From assembly GCF_003024515.2 (NCBI RefSeq), contig NZ_PYIX02000010.1, forward strand, positions 46,777 to 110,776: a DNA stretch of 64,000 bases, written 5' to 3'. Made by a program: the position numbers and the translations under genes. Each line of letters opens with the position of its first letter. Positions within the stretch are counted from its first letter, which is position 1. This document shows positions 1 to 9,183 of this stretch, piece after piece. The notes under the pieces were generated by a model that was not told where the DNA came from, made no database searches, and saw only the letters and a list, made by a program, of their open reading frames with translations. This DNA comes from Acinetobacter sichuanensis (GTDB lineage: Bacteria > Pseudomonadota > Gammaproteobacteria > Pseudomonadales > Moraxellaceae).

Positions 1-898
1 AACTATTGCTAACACTTGTAAATCTATTGACCAACTTCTTCAAAAAGGTGCATTGGCAGGTGTTTTAGGTAGCGCACAACACGAAAATGTACAAGGCGAA
101 GAGCAAAAGAAACTCGATGTTATTTCTAACGATTATTTAATTGATGCGTTAAAAAATAACAAAAATGTGGGCGGTTTAGCTTCTGAAGAACTTGATGAAT
201 TTACCCCTGCACAAGATAATGGTCAATATTTAGTCTTATTTGACCCACTTGATGGTTCAAGTAATATTGATATCAACATGTGCGTAGGTACAATTTTTTC
301 TATTTTACCCGCTAAAAATGCCGTAACCCAAGCCGAAGATTTCATGCAAGCAGGTACACAACAAGTTGCTGCAGGTTATGTGCTCTATGGTCCATCTACC
401 ATGATGGCGTTAACTGTAGGTGCTGGTACTGTATTCTTTACATTTAACCCTGAAACTCAACAATTTCTCTTAACATCTGAAAATATTCAAGTTGCAGCAG
501 AGACTAAAGAATATGCGATTAATGCATCAAATCAACGCCACTGGGAAGCACCAGTAAAGCGTTATATTGAAGAATTACAAGCAGGTAAAACATCTGTTCG
601 TGAAAAAGATTTCAATATGCGTTGGGTTGCCTGTATGGTAGGTGACATTCATCGTATTCTTTGCCGTAGTGGTATTTTCTTATATCCATACGATACTAAA
701 GATCCGAAAAAAGCAGGTCGTTTACGTTTAATGTATGAAGCAAACCCAATGAGTATGCTTGTAGAGCAAGCAGGTGGCGCATCTACAACAGGTCGTGTTC
801 GTATTTTAGAGATTCAGCCAACTGAACTCCATCAACGTGTACCTGTCGTGATTGGTTCAAAAAATGAAGTCGATTTAGTGACTCATTACCACAACTGA
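1..898 (+). CDS. fbp: Fructose-1,6-bisphosphatase class I (5' truncated by window edge)
   Basis: Hydrolyses fructose-1,6-bisphosphate to fructose-6-phosphate in gluconeogenesis, in the cytosol. The reading frame is already open at position 2 ([16 protein letters not shown]...), so the start lies outside the window and roughly 25 residues are missing. The metal-binding signature [10 protein letters not shown] and the C-terminal active-site stretch [20 protein letters not shown] are both present, which identifies class I FBPase. Acinetobacter lives mainly on organic acids and alkanes, so this enzyme is expected to be essential for making sugars. Two hairpins without a long T-run follow the stop. 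Confidence 0.95.
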   Translation, partial: TIANTCKSIDQLLQKGALAGVLGSAQHENVQGEEQKKLDVISNDYLIDALKNNKNVGGLASEELDEFTPAQDNGQYLVLFDPLDGSSNIDINMCVGTIFSILPAKNAVTQAEDFMQAGTQQVAAGYVLYGPSTMMALTVGAGTVFFTFNPETQQFLLTSENIQVAAETKEYAINASNQRHWEAPVKRYIEELQAGKTSVREKDFNMRWVACMVGDIHRILCRSGIFLYPYDTKDPKKAGRLRLMYEANPMSMLVEQAGGASTTGRVRILEIQPTELHQRVPVVIGSKNEVDLVTHYHN

Positions 899-908
899 TT
901 TTTATATT

Positions 909-968
909 TTACTCTCTTACTTTAAGGGAGTAAGTCCATTCAGGGGTTGTCGCAATTGCACAACCCCT
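909..968. repeat. Two consecutive inverted repeats after fbp
   Basis: The first hairpin is TTACTCTCTT (909-918) facing AAGGGAGTAA (924-933), with one G-T type mismatch. The second is a perfect 9-bp stem, AGGGGTTGT (942-950) facing ACAACCCCT (960-968), whose loop holds the palindrome GCAATTGC. Neither is followed by a strong T-run, so a classical intrinsic terminator is not certain. They may fold in the 3' end of the fbp mRNA. Confidence 0.5.
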
Positions 969-993
969 ACTTACATTTATTGGATGCACTCCC

Positions 994-1770
994 ATGCCAA
1001 CCATTTTTCTAGAATCTCGTGACAATCCCAAAATCAAACACTTACGTGGATTAATCGAACAGAATACTTACCGTAAGAAACAAGGTCAGACTGTACTTGA
1101 AGGCACCCATTTGTGTCTTTCTTGGCTAGAAAAAAACCGTAAAATCAAATCAATTTTCACCACTGAACATGCACTTGAACACGAAGATTTTGTAAAGATT
1201 ACAGAATATTATCAAGGTGTTATTTTTGTAGTCAGCGAAGTTTTATATAAAGATTTAAGTACTTTAGGTACCACTTTAGCATGTTTAGCTATTGTAGATT
1301 TACCGACATCTACACAAGCTTTAAATTTTACTGAAGACACCCTCATTTTGGAAAATGTACAAGACCCTGGAAATGTCGGTACATTACTACGCTCTGCCGC
1401 AGCAGCAGGTATTGAACAAATCGTATGTACCAAAGGTTCAGCTTCACTCTGGTCACCACGTGTTTTACGTGCAGGAATGGGTGCTCATTTCTCCTTACAC
1501 ACCTATGAAAATATTGTCTTAGAAGACATTCTAAAACAATTTAAAATTCCCGTTTATGTCACAAGCTCTCACGAGTCAGAAAGCTTATACAGCAAAAACT
1601 TACGCTCACAATGCGTGTGGATTTTAGGAAATGAAGGTCAAGGTGTTTCAGAATTTGCCTTGCAACATGCTCAAGCTGTCACCATCCCACAACCAGGTGG
1701 ACAAGAATCACTCAATGTTGCCATTGCAGGTTCGGTATGTTTCTTTGAAATGGTACGTCAACGACTTTAA
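994..1770 (+). CDS. TrmH/SpoU-family RNA 2'-O-ribose methyltransferase
   Basis: A 258-residue SPOUT-fold enzyme that methylates ribose 2'-OH in rRNA or tRNA using S-adenosylmethionine. The three SpoU motifs are all visible: motif 1 as ENVQDPGNVGTLLRSA (about residues 120-135), motif 2 as WILGNEGQGVS (about 209-219) and motif 3 as IPQPGGQESLNVAIAG (about 231-246). The N-terminal roughly 100 residues (NPKIKHLRGLIEQNTYRKKQ...) match the L30e-like substrate-binding domain seen in RlmB/TsnR relatives. The ATG follows a short intergenic gap after fbp. The exact RNA target cannot be told from sequence, so no symbol is given. Confidence 0.88.
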   Translation: MPTIFLESRDNPKIKHLRGLIEQNTYRKKQGQTVLEGTHLCLSWLEKNRKIKSIFTTEHALEHEDFVKITEYYQGVIFVVSEVLYKDLSTLGTTLACLAIVDLPTSTQALNFTEDTLILENVQDPGNVGTLLRSAAAAGIEQIVCTKGSASLWSPRVLRAGMGAHFSLHTYENIVLEDILKQFKIPVYVTSSHESESLYSKNLRSQCVWILGNEGQGVSEFALQHAQAVTIPQPGGQESLNVAIAGSVCFFEMVRQRL

Positions 1771-1909
1771 TTCGTTAATTTATTTTATTGATTTGCCTTT
1801 CATCTTCAAAAATCCTTTAAACTGATAAAAATAATTGTTTTTATGTGTCAACCCATCAGAGTTTTTAAACGTTATATAGATAGGTTTATAAAATAATGGT
1901 GGGTACCCA

Positions 1910-2545
1910 ATGACGGGATTTTCCATCTCTATGGATTTAGCGCCAAAGAAGTCACAGTCTGAAACAGCCGCTGCTCTAAAGAGTACTGCTGAACAACGCC
2001 TGAAGTTTTTTATGCAGGATGTGACAGGTCGTGCCTTAGTAATGATGGAAAGTGCAACACAGGGGCATAATGGCATCGCGATGGACTTAGTCCAAGAAGC
2101 TTTTATTTCACTGCACAAATCTTATGCTGAAAAATCCACTGAAGAATGGTATCCCCTATTTTATACGATTTTAAACAACAAGTTACAGGATTGGCGTCGT
2201 AAAGAAGCTCGTCGTGCTTCACCTTTTTCATTATTTCGTAAAGTCAGCTTAGACAATGATGATGAAGAAGCAATGGACATCGTCGATGAGTCAACACCAA
2301 ATCCATTACAGTTTTTAGATCAAGACCTTACGATTGAAGAAATTCAGGAAGCGATTAGTCGCTTACCTGTGCGTCAGCAACAAGCATTTATGTTACGTGC
2401 ATGGGAAGGTTTTGATACCCAAACCACAGCATCTATCATGAATTGCACAGAAGGTAGCGTTAAGACCCATTACCATAGGGCGATTCAAGGATTGAGAACT
2501 ACGTTATCGCATTTAAATCCTTATGGAGGATCATCGGATGAATAA
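1910..2545 (+). CDS. ECF-type RNA polymerase sigma factor
   Basis: A 211-residue sigma-70 family factor of extracytoplasmic-function architecture: region 2 (VQEAFISLHKSYAEKS...LQDWRRKEARR) and region 4 (RLPVRQQQAFMLRAWEGF...TEGSVKTHYHRAIQGLR), with no region 1 or 3. The acidic linker DNDDEEAMDIVDES lies between them. The stop overlaps the start of the next gene by 8 bp, a normal arrangement for a sigma factor and its regulator. The trigger is unknown. Confidence 0.85.
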   Translation: MTGFSISMDLAPKKSQSETAAALKSTAEQRLKFFMQDVTGRALVMMESATQGHNGIAMDLVQEAFISLHKSYAEKSTEEWYPLFYTILNNKLQDWRRKEARRASPFSLFRKVSLDNDDEEAMDIVDESTPNPLQFLDQDLTIEEIQEAISRLPVRQQQAFMLRAWEGFDTQTTASIMNCTEGSVKTHYHRAIQGLRTTLSHLNPYGGSSDE

Positions 2546-2864
2546 TGATGATTTTACAAAACAAGTCACATCCAAGTTAGACGGGCTTGCACATAATCAT
2601 CGCAATAAAGCAGTTGTGATGAACAATGTCCTTGATCATATTCAAGACAAATCAACGTCTCGTTATGACAACTGGAAAATGACAGGTTTTGCTCTAGCAG
2701 CAGCATTGACAGGTATTATTGTTTTACCAAATGCGTTCGATACTAAACCAACAAGCCCAACTCAACAGCATGTTGCTGTGAGTCCTAAACTTTCACCGCA
2801 AATGATGGAAGATTTAGAAATGTTATCAGTTTTTGGTGAGGATAAAAATTCCCATGGCAGCTAA
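2538..2864 (+). CDS. Small membrane protein, probable anti-sigma partner of the ECF factor
   Basis: A 108-residue protein starting at the ATG at 2538, which sits 7 bp after a GGAGGA ribosome site (2525-2530). An earlier in-frame ATG at 2523 lies upstream of that site and is unlikely. It has a hydrophilic N-terminal half, a single hydrophobic segment around residues 50-70 (MTGFALAAALTGIIVLP) and a periplasmic tail. That topology, plus the 8-bp overlap with the sigma gene, suggests a membrane-bound anti-sigma factor. No anti-sigma domain is recognised by eye, so the role rests on context. It overlaps the next gene by 11 bp. Confidence 0.7.
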   Translation: MNNDDFTKQVTSKLDGLAHNHRNKAVVMNNVLDHIQDKSTSRYDNWKMTGFALAAALTGIIVLPNAFDTKPTSPTQQHVAVSPKLSPQMMEDLEMLSVFGEDKNSHGS

Positions 2865-3264
2865 AAAATTAGTTTTGGCTTTTTGTGCTATCGGTTTTTT
2901 GCAAACAAGTTTTGCTGGCTTAGAGCGTTTTTGGATTTTTTCCAAAGATACGACCACTCAAGCCAATGATACATGGGACTCTCTTTCTGATGATGAGCAA
3001 CGTGCATTAATTAAACGCTATCAAAACCTCAAGGAAATTCCTGAAGAGCAAAGTATTGCCTTACAACAAAAAATGGATTGGTTTACGCAACTTCCAGATG
3101 AAGAAAAACAAAAAATGCGTGAAGTATGGCAACAAATGAGCAGTACTGAACGCAATGAAATGCGTCAAAAAATGCAAAAAGCCGAAACAGCAGGACAACG
3201 TAATGAATTACGAACTGAATATATTCAAAAATACCTTTCTGCCGTAAATTCAACTGCACACTAA
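2854..3264 (+). CDS. DUF3106-type exported protein
   Basis: A 136-residue protein with a signal peptide (MAAKKLVLAFCAIGFLQTSFA). I chose the ATG at 2854 because it gives the signal peptide and follows a GAGGAT ribosome site; an upstream TTG at 2833 is less likely. The mature part is charged and helical with repeated W...L.D.E...(M/L)R.W..M segments, for example WDSLSDDEQRALIKRYQNL and WFTQLPDEEKQKMREVW, as in DUF3106 proteins. It is the third cistron of the sigma factor unit, so it is probably part of that envelope response or a periplasmic sensor for it. Function unknown. Confidence 0.75.
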   Translation: MAAKKLVLAFCAIGFLQTSFAGLERFWIFSKDTTTQANDTWDSLSDDEQRALIKRYQNLKEIPEEQSIALQQKMDWFTQLPDEEKQKMREVWQQMSSTERNEMRQKMQKAETAGQRNELRTEYIQKYLSAVNSTAH

Positions 3265-3269
3265 TTCTA

Positions 3270-3292
3270 AGCCTCATTTTGAGGCTTTTTCA
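3270..3292 (+). terminator. Intrinsic terminator after the sigma factor operon
   Basis: Stem AGCCTCA facing TGAGGCT with a TTT-type loop, followed at once by a T-run. Confidence 0.85.
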
Positions 3293-3385
3293 TTTTTTTG
3301 TATAATCTAATTCAAAAGTAACGTGCTTATTATATTTTATAGGCTATTTAGCTAATTTTAATTTATTCCTATATAGAGATAAAAC

Positions 3386-4939
3386 ATGAAAATTAAACCA
3401 ATAGTCTATTTCAGCCTATTAAATTTACCTATTTCTATGGTTTTTGCTTTAACGCTTACTGATGCACCCATTTCCAATGTCACGCTTTATCCAAAAACAG
3501 CAAAAATTGAGCGTAACATTCCCGTAAAATCTGGGGAAAATATTGTCACACTACAAGGTCTTGCTGCAAATTTTGATATTTCTCAATTACAATATCAAAC
3601 TGAAAATAATATTGAGGTAAATGCTGTTTCTCACCAAGACAGTGCCTTAGATAAGCCTTCAGGTGCTGAGTCTCGTGAATTAAAAACTCAAATAGAACAG
3701 ATTGAAAATAAAATCGCAGAACAAAACTCTATTATTCAAGCAGCCGAGTTACAAAATAATTTCTTAACAAATCTAACAAAAGGCTCTGCCAATAAAGTAC
3801 GAAAACAGGCTTATGACGCTTTTATTGCGATTGACCAAGCCAAAGCTGAAAAAGTGAAACTTGAGCAACGACTACAGGAATTAAGACAAGATTTAGCAGC
3901 CGTTGGAGATCATCAATTTAAACAACGCAGCCTTAAGTTTTATGTCAAAGCACCACAAAATGGTGTAATTAAAATGAGTTATTTAGTACCTTATGCGCGC
4001 TGGCAACCCATCTATAAAGCTGAACTTGATACACAGACCAAACAAGTAAAACTCACACGCATGGCTATGATTGCACAAAAAACAGGAGAGGATTGGTCAA
4101 ATGTCAAATTAACGCTTTCTACCGCCACACCACAAGGCTATGTACAGCAATTAACACCACAAAACTGGTGGGTAGATTATTATGAGCCTCAGCCCATTCG
4201 TGTCACGCCTTTCAATGCAGGATATTCATTTCAAGAAGCTGCCATGCCTGCACCTGTTGCTAAACTTTCCAACACTCAAGACTCTTTAGCGCAAGAACCA
4301 CAATTTCCGCAATTTCAGGCAAACAATTTAAACCTGAGCACCGAGTTTCGTTCCGATACGCAAACTACAATTTATAGCAGTCAGCAACAAATTTATTTAC
4401 CTTTAAGTAGTGAAAGCTTTCCTGCCAAACTTTCTCTTTGGGTCATTCCAAAACAAAGCCAAAAAGCTTCTATGATTGCTAGTATTGCAAAACTTGATGA
4501 TCATTTACCTCATGGTTTAGTCAAATTATATCGTGATGGTGATTTTGTTGGTGAACGCCAATGGCAAAATGGGACTTCTGATCATTTAGAAATAAGCTTT
4601 GGTACAGATGATCAAATTAAAATTCATGTGATTGATTTATCAGATCAAAAAAGACCTGTTGCAGATGCTAAGTTTCAAACCGTTCAAAAGCAGCAATATA
4701 GTATTGAGAACTTACACCCTTACCCTGTTCAACTGACTGTATTTGAAGCTGAACCGCAAAGTCGCAATGGAAAATTAATGACGCATTCAACCTATCAACC
4801 ACAGCCAAATCACACAACGTGGCAAGGTCAACCCAATATTAACCAATGGAATGTTGAATTAGGTTCAAAACAAAAATTTAATTTAGACCTACAACACCAG
4901 TTCACTTATCCAAATAAAGGGAATATATCGGGGTTTTAA
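3386..4939 (+). CDS. MuiA-like (DUF4140/DUF4139) exported protein
   Basis: A 517-residue protein with an N-terminal signal peptide (to about residue 21). The region ISNVTLYPKTAKIERNIPVKSGENIVTLQGL is typical of the DUF4140 N-domain of the mucoidy-inhibitor MuiA family. Residues about 90-170 form a coiled coil rich in E/K/Q. The rest matches the beta-rich DUF4139 part (YLVPYARWQPIYKAELD... TGEDWSNVKLTLSTATP). The family is periplasmic or secreted and its biochemical role is not settled. The last base of the stop codon is shared with the next ATG, so the two are translationally coupled. Confidence 0.8.
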   Translation: MKIKPIVYFSLLNLPISMVFALTLTDAPISNVTLYPKTAKIERNIPVKSGENIVTLQGLAANFDISQLQYQTENNIEVNAVSHQDSALDKPSGAESRELKTQIEQIENKIAEQNSIIQAAELQNNFLTNLTKGSANKVRKQAYDAFIAIDQAKAEKVKLEQRLQELRQDLAAVGDHQFKQRSLKFYVKAPQNGVIKMSYLVPYARWQPIYKAELDTQTKQVKLTRMAMIAQKTGEDWSNVKLTLSTATPQGYVQQLTPQNWWVDYYEPQPIRVTPFNAGYSFQEAAMPAPVAKLSNTQDSLAQEPQFPQFQANNLNLSTEFRSDTQTTIYSSQQQIYLPLSSESFPAKLSLWVIPKQSQKASMIASIAKLDDHLPHGLVKLYRDGDFVGERQWQNGTSDHLEISFGTDDQIKIHVIDLSDQKRPVADAKFQTVQKQQYSIENLHPYPVQLTVFEAEPQSRNGKLMTHSTYQPQPNHTTWQGQPNINQWNVELGSKQKFNLDLQHQFTYPNKGNISGF

Positions 4940-5670
4940 TGGTTAATCAGATATCAGAAGACCCCAAAACAGAAAAAGGATTTTCGATTAAAATAATGTT
5001 TATTATTTTTCTCATTTTTATTGGATTTTTCTTTCAAAGTCTTACCTTTAACAAACTAAAACAAGCGATGTTTATATATGAATACCATCAGGTTAAAGAT
5101 TGGAAGACAGTCAAACAGTCTGATGATTTATTTGAGTTAAAATATAATCATTCAGGAATTAATGCACGTAAAGAAACCCCAACATTTTCAATTTATGACC
5201 CTCAACTCAAAAAATATGTCATAAAAAAACAATATTCATATCTTCAGGCAAATCTTATCTATGATGCTAAATCTATATATCCTTTAAATAGTAAGAAAAC
5301 ATATAAGTTAGATCATGCACTATTTATAACCACCAATCAAAAAAGTGTAGTTGACCCAACCAGACCTATTATACTTTTTGTACGAGGAGAATTATTACTT
5401 GAAGATGGTCATGTTTTAACAGTTCAGGCAAATGATTATTTGCCATCATCAAAAGCCAAAGCTAAAATTCAATTGCAACGTCAATTATTCTTCTTTTTTA
5501 TACCAACAAGTATTTTATTCGCAACACTTTCAGTGTTTTTTTGTTTATACCAAAATTTTAAGGAAGATGGGGTGGATATCATCTGCTTTGCAATGACAGG
5601 TATTGCACTTTTTTATCTAGGATTTATCTCTATTTCTAAAGTCATTATTCCATGGATGAAGTTGACTTAA
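4939..5670 (+). CDS. Membrane protein of unknown function, coupled to the MuiA-like gene
   Basis: A 243-residue protein with one hydrophobic segment near the N terminus (about residues 17-36), a roughly 130-residue exposed middle, and two C-terminal segments (about 180-205 and 212-235). The layout and the middle sequence (Y..YHQVKDWKTVKQ, later ILFVRGELLLEDGH) recall DUF3592-like proteins, but I cannot confirm this. Its start overlaps the upstream stop by one base, so it is made together with the MuiA-like protein. Confidence 0.65.
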   Translation: MVNQISEDPKTEKGFSIKIMFIIFLIFIGFFFQSLTFNKLKQAMFIYEYHQVKDWKTVKQSDDLFELKYNHSGINARKETPTFSIYDPQLKKYVIKKQYSYLQANLIYDAKSIYPLNSKKTYKLDHALFITTNQKSVVDPTRPIILFVRGELLLEDGHVLTVQANDYLPSSKAKAKIQLQRQLFFFFIPTSILFATLSVFFCLYQNFKEDGVDIICFAMTGIALFYLGFISISKVIIPWMKLT

Positions 5671-5685
5671 TCATTTATAAAAATA

Positions 5686-5709
5686 AAAAACCCGCCTAAG
5701 CGGGTTTTC
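5686..5709. terminator. Bidirectional intrinsic terminator between convergent genes
   Basis: Stem AACCCGC facing GCGGGTT, with A-rich sequence on the left and T-rich on the right, so it can serve both the 4939-5670 gene and cysN. Confidence 0.85.
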
Positions 5710-5727
5710 TTAACTCAATTCAAGCTA

Positions 5728-7341
5728 TTACAGACGAACCAATTCCACAATTTTCTCAGCCAATTCTTCTGCTGTTTCCTGAGCAAAAGTAACATCTGTA
5801 CCCTGCTCAACATCTGTTACAACCACTACACCTGTTTGACGCAGCAAAGCAACCTGATCAGCGGTTAAACCTGCTTTAGCGATTGCCACTACACCTTGTT
5901 GAATCAACAAACTTTCAAGTGCTTGTGCTTGCTCCAATGCTTTAGTAGTCACCGTTACAACAGCAGGTTTCTGACCTAAACGTGCAGCACGTGCTTCCGC
6001 AGTCACAGGCTCATCATGTGCAGCCCATTCCACTGCCGCCTCAACCATACCCGCACCAACCGTTACGTTGCTTAAACGATCAATGAAGATAAACGAACCT
6101 GTATAACGGCTATCCTGATAACGGTCAAACAATACGGGTGCATCAAACTCGATTTCAACATCTGCAATCGCATTTAAATCCAGTTGATCGACCTGAGTTT
6201 TTTCTAAAGTATTCACATTGGTACGATAGTTAATTTTCTCAACTTTGGCAGGCACAGTTTGCGTACCAATTTTGATGTTATATAACTTACCCACCACCAA
6301 AGGTTGGTCTGCCATCCACACTACGGTCGCACGTACAGAACGTGACAAAGATGGTTGCTCACCCGCTTTCACCAAGACATTACCACGGGAAACATCAATC
6401 TCATCATTCAGCGTCAGCGTTACAGCCTGACCTGCAATCGCATGATCCAGATTGCCATCAAAGGTTACAATTTCTTTTACCGTCGATTTCTTGCCTGAAG
6501 GTAAGGCAACGATTTCATCACCCACTTTGACTGAACCTAAAGCAATCGTACCGCAGAAACCACGGAAGTCGAGATTTGGACGGTTGACATATTGCACAGG
6601 AAAACGGAATTCATGTGCGCTGGTATCACGCGAAATTTCAACAGTTTCCAAAGTTTCCATCAAGGTTTGACCCTTGTACCATGGTGTATTTGCAGACTTG
6701 TTGACGACGTTATCACCGTTCAACGCCGAAATTGGCGAGAAAATGATATTGGCAGGCTTACGATCGCCCAATTGGTTGACGAAAGTATTGTATTCGTCCT
6801 GAATTTCGTTGAAACGTGCTTCAGAGAATTCAACCAAATCCATCTTATTGATCGCAACCACAATATTACGAATACCGAGCAGGCTCGCAATATACGTATG
6901 GCGACGGGTCTGAGTTTGTACGCCATAACGTGCATCAATCAAAATAATCGCAAGGTCAGCCGTAGATGCACCAGTCGCCATGTTGCGGGTATATTGCTCA
7001 TGTCCCGGAGTATCAGCAATAATGAACTTACGTTTTTCTGTGGAGAAATAACGATACGCAACATCAATGGTAATCCCTTGCTCACGTTCAGCTTGCAGAC
7101 CATCTACAAGTAACGCCAAGTCAGGTGCATCACCTGTTGTACCCACTTTTTTTGAATCACGAGTCACGGCTTGTAATTGATCTTCATAGATCAATTTTGA
7201 ATCGTAAAGCAAACGACCAATTAAAGTCGATTTACCATCATCCACATTACCGCAAGTTAAAAAGCGTAATAAGTCTTTATTTTCGTGCTGTTTTAAATAC
7301 GCCAAGATATCTTGGCTAATCAATTCTGATTGATGAGACAT
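5728..7341 (-). CDS. cysN: Sulfate adenylyltransferase subunit 1 (GTPase) with degenerate APS-kinase-like tail
   Basis: Regulatory GTPase of ATP sulfurylase, which with CysD converts sulfate and ATP to APS. EF-Tu-like motifs are present: P-loop [10 protein letters not shown] (about 31-40), [12 protein letters not shown] (about 110-121) and NKMD (about 165-168), followed by beta-barrel domains. At 537 residues it is about 60 longer than free-standing CysN and about 95 shorter than CysNC fusions. The tail from about residue 455 ([15 protein letters not shown]...) resembles the linker of CysNC fusions (ERAARFGQQPATV), but there is no GxxGxGKS P-loop after it. I infer a collapsed APS kinase domain. 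It is downstream of cysD with 114 bp between them. Confidence 0.93.
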   Translation of the reverse strand: MSHQSELISQDILAYLKQHENKDLLRFLTCGNVDDGKSTLIGRLLYDSKLIYEDQLQAVTRDSKKVGTTGDAPDLALLVDGLQAEREQGITIDVAYRYFSTEKRKFIIADTPGHEQYTRNMATGASTADLAIILIDARYGVQTQTRRHTYIASLLGIRNIVVAINKMDLVEFSEARFNEIQDEYNTFVNQLGDRKPANIIFSPISALNGDNVVNKSANTPWYKGQTLMETLETVEISRDTSAHEFRFPVQYVNRPNLDFRGFCGTIALGSVKVGDEIVALPSGKKSTVKEIVTFDGNLDHAIAGQAVTLTLNDEIDVSRGNVLVKAGEQPSLSRSVRATVVWMADQPLVVGKLYNIKIGTQTVPAKVEKINYRTNVNTLEKTQVDQLDLNAIADVEIEFDAPVLFDRYQDSRYTGSFIFIDRLSNVTVGAGMVEAAVEWAAHDEPVTAEARAARLGQKPAVVTVTTKALEQAQALESLLIQQGVVAIAKAGLTADQVALLRQTGVVVVTDVEQGTDVTFAQETAEELAEKIVELVRL

Positions 7342-7455
7342 TGCTCAAAGCTCCACATATTCTTTAGAAATCGGTTTCTTTTAATCCCCCTGTATCCCCC
7401 TTTTTCAAAGGGGGAAATTCTCCTCTCTTTTCTAAAGAGAGGTCGGGAGAGATTC
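7342..7455 (-). repeat. Intercistronic double-hairpin element between cysD and cysN
   Basis: Two perfect hairpins lie side by side: CCCCCTTT (7396-7403) facing AAAGGGGG (7407-7414), and CCTCTCTTT (7422-7430) facing AAAGAGAGG (7434-7442), each with a 3-nt loop. A second copy of the TCCCCC motif lies just before (7385-7390). The layout looks like the C-rich/G-rich palindromic repeats scattered in many bacterial genomes. Within an operon such structures can shield the upstream message or cause partial termination, which would make CysD exceed CysN; that is inference. Confidence 0.7.
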
Positions 7456-8370
7456 TTAGAAATAACCTTCCTGCTTTTTCTTTTCCATCGAGCCCGCTTC
7501 ATCATGGTCAATCATACGACCTTGACGCTCAGAACTCGTTGCCAAAAGCATTTCTTGGATAATTTCAGGCAATGTGTCTGCTGTAGACTCCACCGCACCT
7601 GTCAATGGATAACAACCTAAAGTACGGAAACGTACCGATTTCATTTGTGGAACTTCACCTTCTTTCAGGCGCATACGTTCATCATCCACCATGATCAGTG
7701 TGCCATCACGTTCAACCACAGGACGTTCCGCAGCCAAATACAAAGGCACTAAAGGAATGCTCTCTTGGTAAATATATTGCCAGATATCCAGCTCGGTCCA
7801 GTTCGACAATGGGAATACACGAATACTTTCGCCTTTGTTCACTTTACCATTGTAAAGATTCCAAAGTTCAGGACGTTGATTTTTTGGATCCCAGCGATGT
7901 TTTGAGTCACGGAAAGAGTAAACACGCTCTTTGGCACGAGATTTTTCCTCGTCACGGCGTGCACCACCAAATGCAGCATCAAACTTATATTTATCAAGTG
8001 CTTGTTTTAAGCCTTGAGTTTTCATAATGTCAGTATATTTGGAGCTACCATAATCAAATGGGTTTACATTGGCATCTTTACCTTCTTTATTTTGATGCAC
8101 AATCAAATCAAATCCGTGTTGTTTTGCCATATTGTCACGGAATGCAATCATGTCTTTGAACTTCCAGCCTGTGTCGACATGCAACAGTGGGAATGGAAGT
8201 TTTGCAGGATAGAATGCTTTTAAAGCAAGATGCAGCATAACCGCTGAGTCTTTCCCGATCGAGTAAAGCATGACTGGGTTTTCAAACTCAGCAGCAACTT
8301 CACGGATAATATGAATACTCTCAGCTTCAAGCTGTTTGAGATGAGTAAGTCTTTCCTCAGATATAGACAT
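7456..8370 (-). CDS. cysD: Sulfate adenylyltransferase subunit 2
   Basis: Catalytic subunit of ATP sulfurylase, a PP-loop ATP pyrophosphatase family enzyme. The PP-loop is [17 protein letters not shown] (about residues 35-51), followed by [16 protein letters not shown] and later [16 protein letters not shown], with the C-terminal [14 protein letters not shown]. Length (304 from the ATG at 8370) matches the family. A GTG at 8379 is an alternative start. First gene of the cysDN unit; the promoter lies in the AT-rich 8371-8512 gap that it shares with the divergent GNAT gene. Confidence 0.95.
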   Translation of the reverse strand: MSISEERLTHLKQLEAESIHIIREVAAEFENPVMLYSIGKDSAVMLHLALKAFYPAKLPFPLLHVDTGWKFKDMIAFRDNMAKQHGFDLIVHQNKEGKDANVNPFDYGSSKYTDIMKTQGLKQALDKYKFDAAFGGARRDEEKSRAKERVYSFRDSKHRWDPKNQRPELWNLYNGKVNKGESIRVFPLSNWTELDIWQYIYQESIPLVPLYLAAERPVVERDGTLIMVDDERMRLKEGEVPQMKSVRFRTLGCYPLTGAVESTADTLPEIIQEMLLATSSERQGRMIDHDEAGSMEKKKQEGYF

Positions 8371-8512
8371 TGACAGCACCAGCTCACAAAAAGGTGTACT
8401 TATTACACATATTAAAATTTATATTCATTATAATGATTTACACTTGAGTTCTTTTGCTTGTTTTTTTATATTGATATATAAAAACATCATAAACAAAATA
8501 CTTGAGTTCATT

Positions 8513-8956
8513 ATGACCGCACAGATTATACCTCTAGAAGAAATTAATTTCGAACAATGGCTTCCACTTTGGCAAGGTTATTTAAACTTTTATAAATCAC
8601 AACTGACAGATGAACAAATAAGATTATCTTGGAAGCGCATCACAAATCCTGAACAAGCAGATATGTTTGGTTATGCGATTCAAATTGAGGGTCAAGTGGC
8701 AGGTTTTGTGCACTTAATTTCCCATATGAGTATGTGGACAGATTTACCTTATTGCTATTTACAAGATTTGTATGTCAATGAGCAGTTTAGAAATCAAGGT
8801 TTAGCACGTCAACTGATTGAACATAGTTATAGCGTATGTTCTGGAAAATTTGATCGTATTTATTGGCTGATTCAAGAATCTAATATCACAGCTCAATATC
8901 TATATGATCGTATCGCTAACAAAACAGGGTTTATTCAATATAAAAAGGCATTATAA
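8513..8956 (+). CDS. GNAT-family N-acetyltransferase
   Basis: A 147-residue acetyltransferase; the ATG at 8513 is chosen because upstream codons give an unlikely hydrophobic leader. The acetyl-CoA-binding motif A is seen as LYVNEQFRNQGLARQLIEH (about residues 83-101, Q/RxxGxA type). The following IYWLIQESNITAQYLYDRIANKTGFIQY is the usual motif B region. Substrate unknown. It is divergent from cysD and stands alone. Confidence 0.85.
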   Translation: MTAQIIPLEEINFEQWLPLWQGYLNFYKSQLTDEQIRLSWKRITNPEQADMFGYAIQIEGQVAGFVHLISHMSMWTDLPYCYLQDLYVNEQFRNQGLARQLIEHSYSVCSGKFDRIYWLIQESNITAQYLYDRIANKTGFIQYKKAL

Positions 8957-9013
8957 AAATGATTTTGAATTTTTTATCTATAAATTCTTGCTTTTATACG
9001 GCTAAATCAAAAT

Positions 9014-9121
9014 AAAAAAAGCTTATCTCTGGAGATAAGCTATAAAGACGATTAGAAATATAATTTAGCGATTATATTCCTAATGGTAGGAATACTTCTT
9101 TATGGTCAGAAAGAAGTCTTT
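9014..9121 (-). ncRNA. Candidate small RNA, copy A of a tandem pair
   Basis: Read on the minus strand this segment holds, in order: a perfect 8-bp hairpin (ACTTCTTT/AAAGAAGT, 9094-9117) whose loop contains GACCAT; a 6-bp hairpin (ATTCCT/AGGAAT, 9076-9093) whose loop contains ACCATT; an A/T linker; and a 10-bp stem AGCTTATCTC/GAGATAAGCT (9020-9041) followed by a T-run. The last part has the shape of an intrinsic terminator for a minus-strand transcript of about 105 nt. No ORF fits. A related copy lies at 9184-9291. Promoter not identified. Confidence 0.55.
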
Positions 9122-9183
9122 TCATATTAAGCGATCTATTTTTTTCATCTACTCCCTAAATAGGGATATAAATTCAAAATATT

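Noticed and set aside
6245..7113. Several plus-strand open frames inside cysN
   Set aside because: They are shadows of the strongly conserved minus-strand cysN and have no ribosome sites.
7342..7455. CRISPR-like or phage attachment repeat between cysD and cysN
   Set aside because: Only two different hairpins, no spacer-repeat pattern and no direct repeats of attachment-site type.
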